Assembly: GCA_903858075.1 (NCBI GenBank)
Contig: CAIOHI010000200.1
Coordinates: forward strand, 1-6,138
From: an uncultured Actinomycetes bacterium
GTDB lineage: Bacteria; Actinomycetota; Acidimicrobiia; Acidimicrobiales; Ilumatobacteraceae
Direction: 5' to 3'
DNA: 6,138 bases
The position numbers and the translations under genes were made by a program. Of this stretch, positions 1 through 6,138 are shown piece after piece. Each line of letters begins with the position of its first letter. Position 1 is the first letter of the stretch. Under the pieces are notes generated by a model. It did no database searches and had not been told where the DNA came from. It saw nothing but the letters and a program-made list of their open reading frames with translations.

Positions 1-3000
1 AAAGCCAAACTCTTCAGCACCAAGCAATGCAGCAATTACTACGTCGCGGCCAGTTTTCATCTGGCCATCTGCTTGCACCACAATGCGATCGCGCAGACCA
101 TTGAGCATCAAGGTTTGTTGTGCTTCAGCAAGACCCAGTTCCCACGGAGCGCCTGCGTGCTTGAGTGATGTAAGTGGCGATGCGCCAGTTCCGCCGTCGT
201 GACCCGAAATGAGCACCACGTCGGCTTTTGCCTTGCTCACACCAGCAGCAACGGTTCCTACACCAACTTCGGCAACCAACTTCACGTGTACACGCGCAGC
301 AGGGTTGGAGTTCTTCAAGTCGTGAATGAGTTGCTTGAGATCTTCAATGGAATAGATGTCGTGGTGAGGAGGCGGGCTAATGAGACCAACGCCAGGAGTA
401 CTGAAACGTGTTTTTGCTACCCACGGATACACCTTGTGACCAGGAAGCTGACCACCTTCACCAGGCTTTGCGCCTTGTGCCATTTTGATTTGAATGTCGT
501 CGGCGTTGACGAGGTATTCACTCGTTACTCCGAAACGGCCCGAAGCAACTTGCTTAATGGCTGAGCGCTTTGAGTCGCCGTTTGCCATTGGCGTAAAGCG
601 CTCTGAGTCTTCGCCACCCTCACCAGTGTTGCTCTTGCCGCCAATGCGGTTCATAGCAATCGCTAAAGTTTCATGCGCTTCAGCAGAAATAGAGCCATAG
701 CTCATTGCGCCTGTAGAGAATCGAGAAACAATGTCGCTGACCGATTCCACTTCGCTGATGGGCACTGCAGGGCGCACGCCCGTTTTCAAGTGGAAGAGCC
801 CACGCAATGTTGCAAGGTTACGAGACTGGTCGTCCACTGCTGCTGTGTACTGCTTAAACAGGTCGTAACGCCCTGAACGCGTGCTGTGCTGCAGGCGATA
901 CACCGTCTCGGGGTTGAAGAGGTGAAACTCACCTTCACGACGCCACTGATACTCGCCACCTAATTCCAATTTGCGGTGCGATCGTTCTTCAGGACGCGAA
1001 GGGTGTGCAGCGCCATGACGGGCAGCGGCTTCCATTGCTATTTCATTGAGCCCAATGCCACCCAGACGGGAAACGGTTCCGGTAAAGAACTCGTCAACCA
1101 GTTCGCTTGACAAGCCAATGGCTTCGAAGATTTGTGCTCCGGTGTACGACGCAACCGTTGACACACCCATCTTCGACATCACCTTCAAGACACCTTTGCC
1201 CGACGCCTTGATGTAGTTCTTGCGTGCTTTGCCCGCATCGATGCCGCCAAGACCATGGAGACCAATACCTTCACCACTCAAAATCATGTCGTCAATAGAT
1301 TCAAAGGCGAGATACGGGTTAATTGCAGCAGCACCAAAACCAATGAGCAACGCCATGTGATGCACTTCTCGTGCATCGCCTGTTTCCACGATGAGCCCAA
1401 CAAGAGTGCGCTTTTTCTGGCGAATGAGATGATGATGCACGGCGCTCGTCATGAGCAGCGAAGGAATAGGCGCATGAATTTCATCTGAGTTGCGGTCAGA
1501 CAAAATAATGATGCGGGCACCATCGTCAATTGCGTCTTCTACTTCACTGCGTACACGTGTGAGTGCTTCACGCAGCGCTTCTCCGCCGCCACTGACACGA
1601 AAGAGACCAGAAATAACAGCCGACTTCAGGTGCGACAAGTTGCCATCATCATTGATGTGAATAATGCGTGCCAGGTCGTCGTTGTCAATGATGGGGAAAG
1701 GCATGGCGAGTTGACGACATGCTTCTGGCCCTGCAGAGAGAAGGTTTGCTTCTGGCCCTACGGTGCGGCTCACAGCAGTAACCACTTCTTCACGAATGGC
1801 GTCGAGTGGCGGGTTGGTTACTTGAGCAAACAACTGCTGGAAGTAGTCGAACAACAAGCGTGGTCGCTTCGACAACACGGCAATAGGTGTATCGGTACCC
1901 ATTGAGCCAAGTGGCTCAAGACCACCTTTCGCCATTGGCGCCACAATAATTTTCAACTCTTCGTGTGTGTAGCCAAACATTTGTTGACGGCGCAACACGC
2001 TGTCGTGTCCGTAAACAACATGTTCACGCTCAGGAAGGTCTTCAAGTTTCACCATTCCTTGTGCAACCCACTCTTCGTAAGGGGCCATTGCAGCAAGTTC
2101 AGACTTCACTTCGTCGTCGTCAATAATGCGACCTTGTGCGGTGTCGATGAGGAACATGCGCCCAGGTTGCAAGCGACCTTTTTTCACCACGCGCTCAGGG
2201 GCAATGTCGAGCACACCCGACTCACTTGCCATTACGACGAGGTCATCGTCTGTTACCCAGTACCTGCTCGGACGCAAACCGTTGCGGTCGAGCACTGCAC
2301 CAATGACCGTACCATCGGTGAAGGCAACGCTTGCCGGGCCATCCCATGGCTCCATGAGCGAGCCGTGATACTCATAGAAAGCACGCTTTTTCGCATCCAT
2401 GCGATCGTTGTTTTGCCACGCCTCAGGAATCATCATGAGAACAGCGTGCGGTAATGAACGCCCAGCAAGGTGAATGACTTCCAAAGTTTCGTCGAACGAC
2501 ATCGAGTCGGATCCGCCAACAGTGCAAATGGGGAACGCTTTTTCTAGGTCGGGAAGAAGATCGCTCGAGAGCAACGACTCACGTGTGCGCATCCAGTTGC
2601 GGTTGCCTTGCACCGTGTTGATTTCACCGTTGTGCGCAATGAAGCGGTACGGGTGCGCAAGTGGCCACGAAGGAAACGTGTTGGTACTAAAACGACTGTG
2701 CACCAACGCAAGAGCCGACTCCATGCGTTCGTCAGATAAGTCGGGAAAGAATTCACCAAGCTCTGGCGTCGTGAACATTCCTTTGTACACCAAAGTACGT
2801 GCCGACAACGAAGGAAAATATGTTGACAGCTCTTCAGATAGTTCGTGCTCTACGCGCTTACGTGCAATGAACAACTTGCGATCAAGCTCAATACCGCTAG
2901 CACCTTGCGCATCGCTCACAAATATTTGACGCATGGTTGGCATTACTGCAAGCGCTGTTGCGCCAAGGCACGATGGGTTTACTGGCACATCGCGCCATGC

Positions 3001-3378
3001 AAGAACGCGCAACTGTGATTCTGCAAAGATCGATTCAATACGTGTTGCAGCTAGAGCAACTTCGCTTGCGCCTTGCGGCATGAACGCCAAGCCCACGCCG
3101 TATGCACCAGCTGCAGGCAGCTCTACGCCCGCAACGGCACGACAAAATGCATCGGGAACTTGAATGAGAATGCCCGCGCCATCGCCAGTGTCGGCTTCTG
3201 CACCAGTTGCACCGCGGTGTTCCATGTTGCACAAAGCACCAATGCCGAGTCGCACGATGTTGTGGCTTGCAATGCCCTTCATTTGCGCAACGAAAGATAC
3301 GCCACAGGCATCGTGCTCAAAACGAGGGTCGTACAGACCACGTGCAGCAGGATAGAAATGTGAGTTGTGCGTCGACAC
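1..3378 (-). CDS. gltB: Glutamate synthase large (alpha) subunit, 3' end outside window
   Basis: This is the large subunit of glutamate synthase, which makes two glutamates from glutamine and 2-oxoglutarate using electrons passed through the small subunit GltD, in cytosolic ammonia assimilation. I translated all 1126 codons in the window and found no stop or frameshift. Cys25 (context HDACGV) should become the N-terminal nucleophile after removal of a 24-residue propeptide. Glutaminase-domain marks follow: GDGAGIL near 65-71, HSRFSTNTF at 227, AHNGEIN at 248, GGSDS at 288 and RNGLRPSRY at 365. The FMN/synthase domain shows FSTGAMSYGSIS at 887, GGKSNTGEGG at 913, KPGEGGQLPG at 971, SPPPHH near 1001 and SGHDGGTGASP at 1058. 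The family is about 1500 residues, so the [3Fe-4S] cysteines and the C-terminal beta-helix lie beyond the window, as gltD probably does. The start is GTG at 3378: it is the only usable start after the in-frame stop at 3421-3423, and it has a good SD. Confidence 0.97.
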   Translation of the reverse strand, partial: MSTHNSHFYPAARGLYDPRFEHDACGVSFVAQMKGIASHNIVRLGIGALCNMEHRGATGAEADTGDGAGILIQVPDAFCRAVAGVELPAAGAYGVGLAFMPQGASEVALAATRIESIFAESQLRVLAWRDVPVNPSCLGATALAVMPTMRQIFVSDAQGASGIELDRKLFIARKRVEHELSEELSTYFPSLSARTLVYKGMFTTPELGEFFPDLSDERMESALALVHSRFSTNTFPSWPLAHPYRFIAHNGEINTVQGNRNWMRTRESLLSSDLLPDLEKAFPICTVGGSDSMSFDETLEVIHLAGRSLPHAVLMMIPEAWQNNDRMDAKKRAFYEYHGSLMEPWDGPASVAFTDGTVIGAVLDRNGLRPSRYWVTDDDLVVMASESGVLDIAPERVVKKGRLQPGRMFLIDTAQGRIIDDDEVKSELAAMAPYEEWVAQGMVKLEDLPEREHVVYGHDSVLRRQQMFGYTHEELKIIVAPMAKGGLEPLGSMGTDTPIAVLSKRPRLLFDYFQQLFAQVTNPPLDAIREEVVTAVSRTVGPEANLLSAGPEACRQLAMPFPIIDNDDLARIIHINDDGNLSHLKSAVISGLFRVSGGGEALREALTRVRSEVEDAIDDGARIIILSDRNSDEIHAPIPSLLMTSAVHHHLIRQKKRTLVGLIVETGDAREVHHMALLIGFGAAAINPYLAFESIDDMILSGEGIGLHGLGGIDAGKARKNYIKASGKGVLKVMSKMGVSTVASYTGAQIFEAIGLSSELVDEFFTGTVSRLGGIGLNEIAMEAAARHGAAHPSRPEERSHRKLELGGEYQWRREGEFHLFNPETVYRLQHSTRSGRYDLFKQYTAAVDDQSRNLATLRGLFHLKTGVRPAVPISEVESVSDIVSRFSTGAMSYGSISAEAHETLAIAMNRIGGKSNTGEGGEDSERFTPMANGDSKRSAIKQVASGRFGVTSEYLVNADDIQIKMAQGAKPGEGGQLPGHKVYPWVAKTRFSTPGVGLISPPPHHDIYSIEDLKQLIHDLKNSNPAARVHVKLVAEVGVGTVAAGVSKAKADVVLISGHDGGTGASPLTSLKHAGAPWELGLAEAQQTLMLNGLRDRIVVQADGQMKTGRDVVIAALLGAEEFGF

Positions 3379-3484
3379 GAACAGTCTCCAATGAGTTGTA
3401 AGGATTCTCGGCTCCGTGTGTCACGCAAATCGCGACATTTCGCACCGAGAACTGCTGGATTATTCTCCACCGAGACGACGCTGG
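3379..3484 (-). promoter_or_regulatory. Possible structured 5' leader of gltB
   Basis: This non-coding gap, read on the minus strand, has two copies of TCTCGGTG (3475-3468 and 3450-3443) and one complementary CCGAGA (3411-3406). The nearer copy can form a 7-bp stem, TTCTCGG with CCGAGAA. The farther copy could compete for the same partner. Inside the loop a smaller hairpin is possible, AAAT (3440-3437) with ATTT (3430-3427), extended by a GC pair on each side past one bulged G. A six-codon reading frame (MSRFA, stop at 3421-3423) begins within it at 3438. No known riboswitch class was recognised. The pairings are seen in the sequence; regulation is inference. Confidence 0.3.
3386..3389 (-). 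promoter_or_regulatory. Ribosome binding site of gltB
   Basis: The minus strand reads GGAG here, seven bases before the GTG at 3378-3376. This site decides the start, because no ATG lies between the upstream in-frame stop (3421-3423) and the conserved LYDPRFEHDACG region. It is the clearest Shine-Dalgarno sequence in the window. Confidence 0.75.
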
Positions 3485-3492
3485 CTCAGTGC

Positions 3493-3521
3493 TTTAATGC
3501 TATCGCCCTAGGCGGGGTCAA
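3493..3521 (-). promoter_or_regulatory. Candidate sigma70-type promoter for gltB
   Basis: On the minus strand TTGACC (3521-3516) matches five of six bases of the -35 consensus. After 17 bases comes ATTAAA (3498-3493), a weak -10 with three of six matches. The -35 overlaps the last codons of the crotonase gene. Transcription would begin near 3485 and give a leader of about 105 bases. An alternative -10 is TAGCAT at 3502-3497, but its 13-base spacing from this -35 is too short. Confidence 0.3.
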
Positions 3522-4326
3522 TAAAAGCGGTTTTCCGCTTTTCGAAGTTCGCTGTGACGGCTTCCACTTGGTTGGCCTTGCCAATGAGTGAGCCAATGAC
3601 CCGGCGCTCCTCGGCAAATTGCTCAGCGGCTCCTGCTGCAAAGAGGCGATTGAGCAATTCTTTCGAGCCGCGAATGGCATCGGGGCTGCGGTCGGCAATT
3701 TCCTGAGCCATCGCCATGGCATCGTCAAATGGCGTCGCCGAAAGGCGCGTGGCCAAACCGAGGTCGAAGGCCTCTTTGCCCGTAAAGACGCGAGCGGTGA
3801 ATACAAGCTCTTTCACTACGTCGGGGCGGGCCAAACGGCTGAGCACCAAGGTTCCTGTCATGTCGGGAACAAGACCCCAATGCACTTCGCGTACCGACAT
3901 TTGCGTGTCGGGGTGCACAATACGAATGTCGGCGCCAAGAGCAACTTGAATGCCGCCACCCAGCGCATGCCCATGCACCGCTGCAATGACAGGAACCGGA
4001 ATCTCTTGCCATGCCCATGCGGCCTGTTGCCCAAGATGCGTGATGCGACCGTCTTGCATATCTGAAGCACGAGGTTCACGATTGCCTTCACTTGCCCCAC
4101 CAGCCATTTGCTGAAAAGAGCCGAAGTCGAGCCCTGCGCAAAACGAAGAACCTTCACCTGACAACACCACAACGCGCACATCTTTGCGTGCCTTTAACTC
4201 ATCGCCGGCTTCAACTAGACCCGCAAACATTGCACCATCGAGGGCATTTCGCTTATCGGGACGATTCAGGCGCACGTCGGCAATGCCGCCAACAACAGAA
4301 ATAGTGACTCTTTTTTCGCTGCTCAT
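3508..4326 (-). CDS. Crotonase-family enoyl-CoA hydratase/isomerase, dienoyl-CoA isomerase-like
   Basis: A 272-residue cytosolic acyl-CoA enzyme of the crotonase superfamily, full length for the family. NRPDKRNAL (21-29) is the usual N-terminal signature. SFCAGLDF (61-68) and HALGGG (120-125) supply the oxyanion-hole regions that hold the thioester carbonyl. By spacing, Gln127 sits where rat enoyl-CoA hydratase has Glu144, Glu147 matches Glu164, and Asp155 matches Asp204 of mammalian delta3,5-delta2,4-dienoyl-CoA isomerase (ECH1), which also has Glu at the 147 position. A single retained hydratase glutamate plus this Asp argues for isomerase-like chemistry over plain hydration; the true substrate is unknown. 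I chose the ATG at 4326. A GTG at 4362 would add 12 residues (SCGARECETEN type) not usual for the family, and it has no SD. The SD before 4326 is also weak. The gene is divergent from the nitroreductase and upstream of gltB on the same strand, 129 bp apart. Confidence 0.9.
   Translation of the reverse strand: MSSEKRVTISVVGGIADVRLNRPDKRNALDGAMFAGLVEAGDELKARKDVRVVVLSGEGSSFCAGLDFGSFQQMAGGASEGNREPRASDMQDGRITHLGQQAAWAWQEIPVPVIAAVHGHALGGGIQVALGADIRIVHPDTQMSVREVHWGLVPDMTGTLVLSRLARPDVVKELVFTARVFTGKEAFDLGLATRLSATPFDDAMAMAQEIADRSPDAIRGSKELLNRLFAAGAAEQFAEERRVIGSLIGKANQVEAVTANFEKRKTAFIDPA
3523..3542 (-). terminator. Perfect palindrome in crotonase 3' end: terminator-like hairpin or operator
   Basis: AAAAGCGG and CCGCTTTT form perfect 8-bp arms around a 4-base loop (AAAA on the minus strand, TTTT on the plus strand). 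On the minus strand the hairpin ends in TTTTATT, which resembles an intrinsic terminator with a short GC core, though most of the U-tract doubles as stem. It lies inside the coding region of the crotonase gene, covering codons close to its C-terminus, and sits just upstream of the candidate gltB -35. A terminator here would cut the crotonase mRNA before its stop codon, so a protein-binding operator for gltB is an equally good reading. Confidence 0.35.
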
Positions 4327-4371
4327 GTTTTCAGTCTCGCACTCCCGTGCCCCACATGACACACTGAAGAG
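4327..4371. promoter_or_regulatory. Divergent start region with symmetric inverted repeat
   Basis: This 45-bp spacer separates the starts of the crotonase (minus) and the nitroreductase (plus). TTCAGT at 4330-4335 and ACTGAA at 4363-4368 form an inverted repeat, each arm exactly three bases from the ATG it faces. Each gene therefore reads ACTGAA, three bases, ATG. Neither start has a convincing SD, so leaderless or very short-leader transcription from both is possible. No clear -10 or -35 hexamer was found. The repeat is seen directly; an operator or initiation role is inference. Confidence 0.35.
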
Positions 4372-5022
4372 ATGAAATTGAACCTCACCGCCGACGAAGT
4401 ACTGACCACCACCCGCAGCGTGCGCAAGCGCCTCGATTTTGACAAGCCTGTAGCTCGTTCAGTTGTCGAAGAGTGCCTCCAAATTGCCCTTCAGGCCCCT
4501 ACTGGCTCGAACAGCCAGGGCTGGCAGTGGATTGTTGTTGAAGATGCCGCCAAGAAAAAAGCTCTTGCCGACATTTACAAAGAGAACTTTTCTATTTACG
4601 CAAAAAACCCAACGAGCGCCGGCTATGCAGACGACGATCCACGCTCTGCACAAAAAGAAAAAATCACCGAATCGGCAACGTACCTCACCGAGAACTTTCA
4701 CCGCGTACCACTCATGCTCGTTCCTTGCATCACCGGTCGCCTCGACAACGCATCTGTAATGCAAGGCGCATCGGCCTGGGGTTCACTTCTCCCAGCAGTG
4801 TGGTCATTCATGCTTGCTGCTCGTGAGCGCGGCATTGGCTCTGCTTGGACCACCATTCACCTCATCGGTGAAGGCGAAAAGCGTGCCGCTGAAGTGCTCG
4901 GCATTCCTTTCGACAAAGTAACCCAGGCCGGACTCTTCCCCATTGCTTACACCGTTGGAACCGACTTCAAAGTTGCGAAGCGTTTGCCACTAGATGGCAT
5001 TTTGCATTGGGATAAGTGGTAA
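4372..5022 (+). CDS. FMN-dependent nitroreductase family protein
   Basis: A 216-residue flavoprotein of the NAD(P)H-dependent nitroreductase family, cytosolic and probably a homodimer. RSVRKR (15-20) is the FMN-phosphate-binding start of the fold. APTGSNSQGWQW (42-53) is the conserved helix and strand that follow, and ERGIGSAWTT (152-161) with LGIP (176-179) forms the C-terminal FMN-contact region. The ending KRLPLDG followed by HWDKW resembles the mycobacterial nitroreductase Rv3368c, as I recall that sequence. Members of this family reduce nitro groups, quinones or flavins; the natural substrate here cannot be told. The ATG at 4372 directly precedes a typical N-terminus, and no in-frame alternative looks better. 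There is only GAAGAG touching the ATG, so no proper SD. It is convergent with the GntR gene, whose stop lies 7 bp further on. Confidence 0.93.
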   Translation: MKLNLTADEVLTTTRSVRKRLDFDKPVARSVVEECLQIALQAPTGSNSQGWQWIVVEDAAKKKALADIYKENFSIYAKNPTSAGYADDDPRSAQKEKITESATYLTENFHRVPLMLVPCITGRLDNASVMQGASAWGSLLPAVWSFMLAARERGIGSAWTTIHLIGEGEKRAAEVLGIPFDKVTQAGLFPIAYTVGTDFKVAKRLPLDGILHWDKW

Positions 5023-5029
5023 CTCTTAA

Positions 5030-5761
5030 CTAGTCAACGAGCCGTAAACCACTGGGAGCAATAGAGGGCTCGGTGTACGGCAAGTCAACAACAAACTCTG
5101 TGCGGTGAGCGGGAAATACGTGATGCGATACCAATACTGGGCGACCAGTGGTGTCTGACGTAACCCGCTCACAACGCAACACTGGAGAACCAACAGGTAT
5201 GTGCAACATCGTTGCATCATCTGGCGTTGCAGCATCTGCACCAATGGTTTGTGTTGCTCCACTCAGTGGAACATCGAGCAGTTCGTAAAACGGCGACTGC
5301 TCTACATCGCGACGCGACAAATGCTGACCTACTTCTGCTGAACACCACACCGTCACGATGGCAAATGGTTCACCATCGGCGAGGTTCACGCGCAACACGC
5401 GCAGTACCTGAGTTGTTCCCAAAACATCTGCAATTTTTTTCGGCGCCAATTCAAAACTGAACTCAACAATGCGCCGTTGTGAAGTCACACCACTTGCACG
5501 CATCTGTTCCTCAATGGTTGCCAATTTGCCGAGCGGTTGACGAACGGTGTCACCCGGAACGAACCACCCGAAACCTTGTCGTGCGCTGACGAGACCTTCA
5601 TCGCGCAACACTTCAAGAGCGCGTCGTACCGTGACGCGACTTGCAGAAAACTCGGCTGACAACTCTGACTCGCTTGGCAACATCCGCCCTGCGACGAAAT
5701 TGCCAGCGACAAGGCGTTCCCGCAGGTTCTCGGCAATCTGCTGATAGCGAATGGTCCTCAC
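5030..5761 (-). CDS. GntR-family transcriptional regulator, HutC subfamily (UTRA domain)
   Basis: A 243-residue DNA-binding repressor or activator, the usual length for the HutC group. Residues 5-70 form the winged helix: YQQIAENLRERL begins the first helix, PSESELSAEF and SRVTVRRALEVL cover the helix-turn-helix, and EGLVSARQGFGWFV is the wing. Residues from about 87 to 230 fit the ligand-binding UTRA domain, with VLRVLRVNLADGEPFAI (119-135) and GRPVLVSHHVFPAHR (206-220) as recognisable strands. HutC-group ligands include urocanate, amino sugars and fatty acids; nothing here tells which. The start is GTG at 5761, the only one that keeps the whole first helix. It has no SD, so a leaderless mRNA is possible. 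The gene is divergent from aconitase with a 78-bp spacer, and GntR regulators commonly bind their own divergent spacer. It faces the nitroreductase tail to tail. Confidence 0.95.
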   Translation of the reverse strand: MRTIRYQQIAENLRERLVAGNFVAGRMLPSESELSAEFSASRVTVRRALEVLRDEGLVSARQGFGWFVPGDTVRQPLGKLATIEEQMRASGVTSQRRIVEFSFELAPKKIADVLGTTQVLRVLRVNLADGEPFAIVTVWCSAEVGQHLSRRDVEQSPFYELLDVPLSGATQTIGADAATPDDATMLHIPVGSPVLRCERVTSDTTGRPVLVSHHVFPAHRTEFVVDLPYTEPSIAPSGLRLVD

Positions 5762-5780
5762 TTGTATTAGAGTTGTCTAC
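5762..5780. promoter_or_regulatory. Candidate GntR operator / promoter of the gntR-acn spacer
   Basis: TTGTATTA (5762-5769) and TTGTCTAC (5773-5780) are an imperfect direct repeat whose starts are 11 bp apart, about one helical turn, directly before the gntR start. TTGTCTAC read on the other strand is GTAGACAA, similar to the GTNTANAC style of HutC-type operators. On the minus strand TCTAAT (5771-5766) matches five of six -10 bases, but it is only four bases from the GTG. Binding by the neighbouring GntR protein would allow autoregulation. The repeat is observed; its role is inferred. Confidence 0.35.
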
Positions 5781-5793
5781 ACAGCACACATTT

Positions 5794-5820
5794 GCAAGTT
5801 CCGCGGGCAACCCGGCTTGC
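5794..5820 (+). repeat. Inverted repeat in acn leader (possible hairpin)
   Basis: GCAAG (5794-5798) pairs with CTTGC (5816-5820), and within it CGGG (5804-5807) pairs with CCCG (5811-5814) around a CAA loop. Five bases bulge on the left side and one on the right. The structure ends 19 bases before the aconitase ATG, just ahead of its purine-rich ribosome binding stretch. It may form in the mRNA leader or be a protein site. It does not carry the CAGUGN loop of an iron-responsive element. Confidence 0.3.
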
Positions 5821-5822
5821 TC

Positions 5823-5834
5823 GAGAGAAAAGAG
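5823..5834 (+). promoter_or_regulatory. Purine-rich ribosome binding stretch of acn
   Basis: GAGAGAAAAGAG ends five bases before the ATG at 5840, with CCCCC between. It is a modest Shine-Dalgarno match, but it is correctly spaced and supports the chosen start. Confidence 0.45.
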
Positions 5835-5839
5835 CCCCC

Positions 5840-6138
5840 ATGGCCGTGTCAGCAGGAACCCCCATCTCACTCGTGAATGCCGTCTATGGCACCCTTGTGG
5901 AACGCGCAGCCCTTGGCCGCAAACGCCTTGGTCGCCCACTGTCGCTCACCGAGAAAATTCTCATTAACCACCTCGCCGACCCTGCAAACCAAGAGATGGA
6001 GCGCGGCCGCAGCTATGCCGACTTCCGCCCCGACCGTGTGGCCATGCAAGACGCAACAGCCCAAATGGCACTCTTGCAATTCATGACCGCTGGTCTTCCT
6101 GAAACATTGGTGCCATCAACAGTGCATTGCGATCACCT
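5840..6138 (+). CDS. acn: Aconitate hydratase, mitochondrial type, N-terminal 99 residues
   Basis: The start of aconitase, the TCA-cycle enzyme that interconverts citrate and isocitrate through cis-aconitate using a [4Fe-4S] cluster. The reading frame is open to the window edge. LTEKILINHLADPANQE (36-52), RPDRVAMQDATAQM (63-76) and PSTVHCDH (92-99) match the mitochondrial aconitase family, not the usual bacterial AcnA or AcnB. Gln70, Asp98 and His99 have the same spacing as the active-site Gln72, Asp100 and His101 of pig heart aconitase. The cluster cysteines lie beyond the window, so completeness cannot be judged. There is no mitochondrial-type presequence, and the conserved part starts within about 10 residues of the ATG, which supports this start. 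The gene is divergent from the GntR gene, which may regulate it. Confidence 0.96.
   Translation, partial: MAVSAGTPISLVNAVYGTLVERAALGRKRLGRPLSLTEKILINHLADPANQEMERGRSYADFRPDRVAMQDATAQMALLQFMTAGLPETLVPSTVHCDH

Noticed and set aside
199..3401. Many plus-strand reading frames of 60-160 codons opposite gltB, the longest at 1963-2454
   Set aside because: They are antisense shadows: the minus frame is a continuous, motif-complete GltB, and the plus products match no family I know.
3619..4065. A 148-codon plus-strand frame opposite the crotonase gene
   Set aside because: It lies entirely within the convincing crotonase coding region and is rich in residues typical of antisense translation, with no recognisable domain.
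4326..4362. Longer crotonase form starting at GTG 4362
   Set aside because: The extra 12 residues are unlike family N-termini and there is no SD before it. The ATG at 4326 gives the normal length.
5016..5052. Possible bidirectional terminator between the convergent nitroreductase and GntR genes
   Set aside because: GTGGT and ACCAC are 27 bases apart with no GC-rich stem or U-tract, so there is no convincing hairpin. Termination here may be Rho-dependent or lie within the genes.
5794..5820. Iron-responsive-element-like hairpin before aconitase
   Set aside because: The loop is CAA, without the CAGUGN loop or bulged C of an IRE.
1..6138. CRISPR arrays, tRNA or rRNA genes, insertion sequences, phage or defence genes
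   Set aside because: Coding sequence fills nearly the whole window, and the short spacers contain no repeat arrays, cloverleaf structures or transposase fragments.

Overview
The window is a stretch of ordinary bacterial chromosome holding five protein genes. Two of them run off the ends. The organism is most likely an actinobacterium of moderate GC, with mixed third codon positions. Three things point this way: the nitroreductase matches my memory of a mycobacterial family (Rv3368c-like); GTG starts occur; and several starts lack a clear Shine-Dalgarno (SD) sequence, as with leaderless mRNAs. A mitochondrial-type aconitase at this GC would fit a freshwater Acidimicrobiia-like lineage, but that placement is a guess. 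No RNA gene, insertion sequence, phage gene or CRISPR array is visible.

Layout. Positions 1-3378 (minus) encode the first 1126 residues of the glutamate synthase large subunit, gltB. The reading frame is intact and leaves the window just before the expected iron-sulfur cysteines. Positions 3379-3507 are a non-coding gap with a good SD, a possible promoter and repeats that could form alternative RNA stems. Positions 3508-4326 (minus) encode a crotonase-family acyl-CoA enzyme. A 45-bp divergent spacer with a symmetric inverted repeat separates it from an FMN nitroreductase at 4372-5022 (plus). A GntR/HutC-type repressor at 5030-5761 (minus) is convergent with the nitroreductase, only 7 bp away. 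A 78-bp divergent spacer with a direct repeat and a potential hairpin leads to the first 99 codons of aconitase from 5840 (plus).

How the genes relate. GltB and aconitase connect through 2-oxoglutarate: aconitase makes isocitrate, its precursor, and glutamate synthase turns 2-oxoglutarate plus glutamine into glutamate. The crotonase belongs to fatty acyl-CoA breakdown, which feeds acetyl-CoA to the TCA cycle. The GntR gene is placed to control itself and perhaps aconitase. No shared regulon is shown by the sequence. I did not find a clearly new biological system. The most useful leads are the gltB leader, the palindrome inside the crotonase 3' end, the near-identical start-upstream sequences of the crotonase/nitroreductase pair, and the GntR-aconitase spacer.
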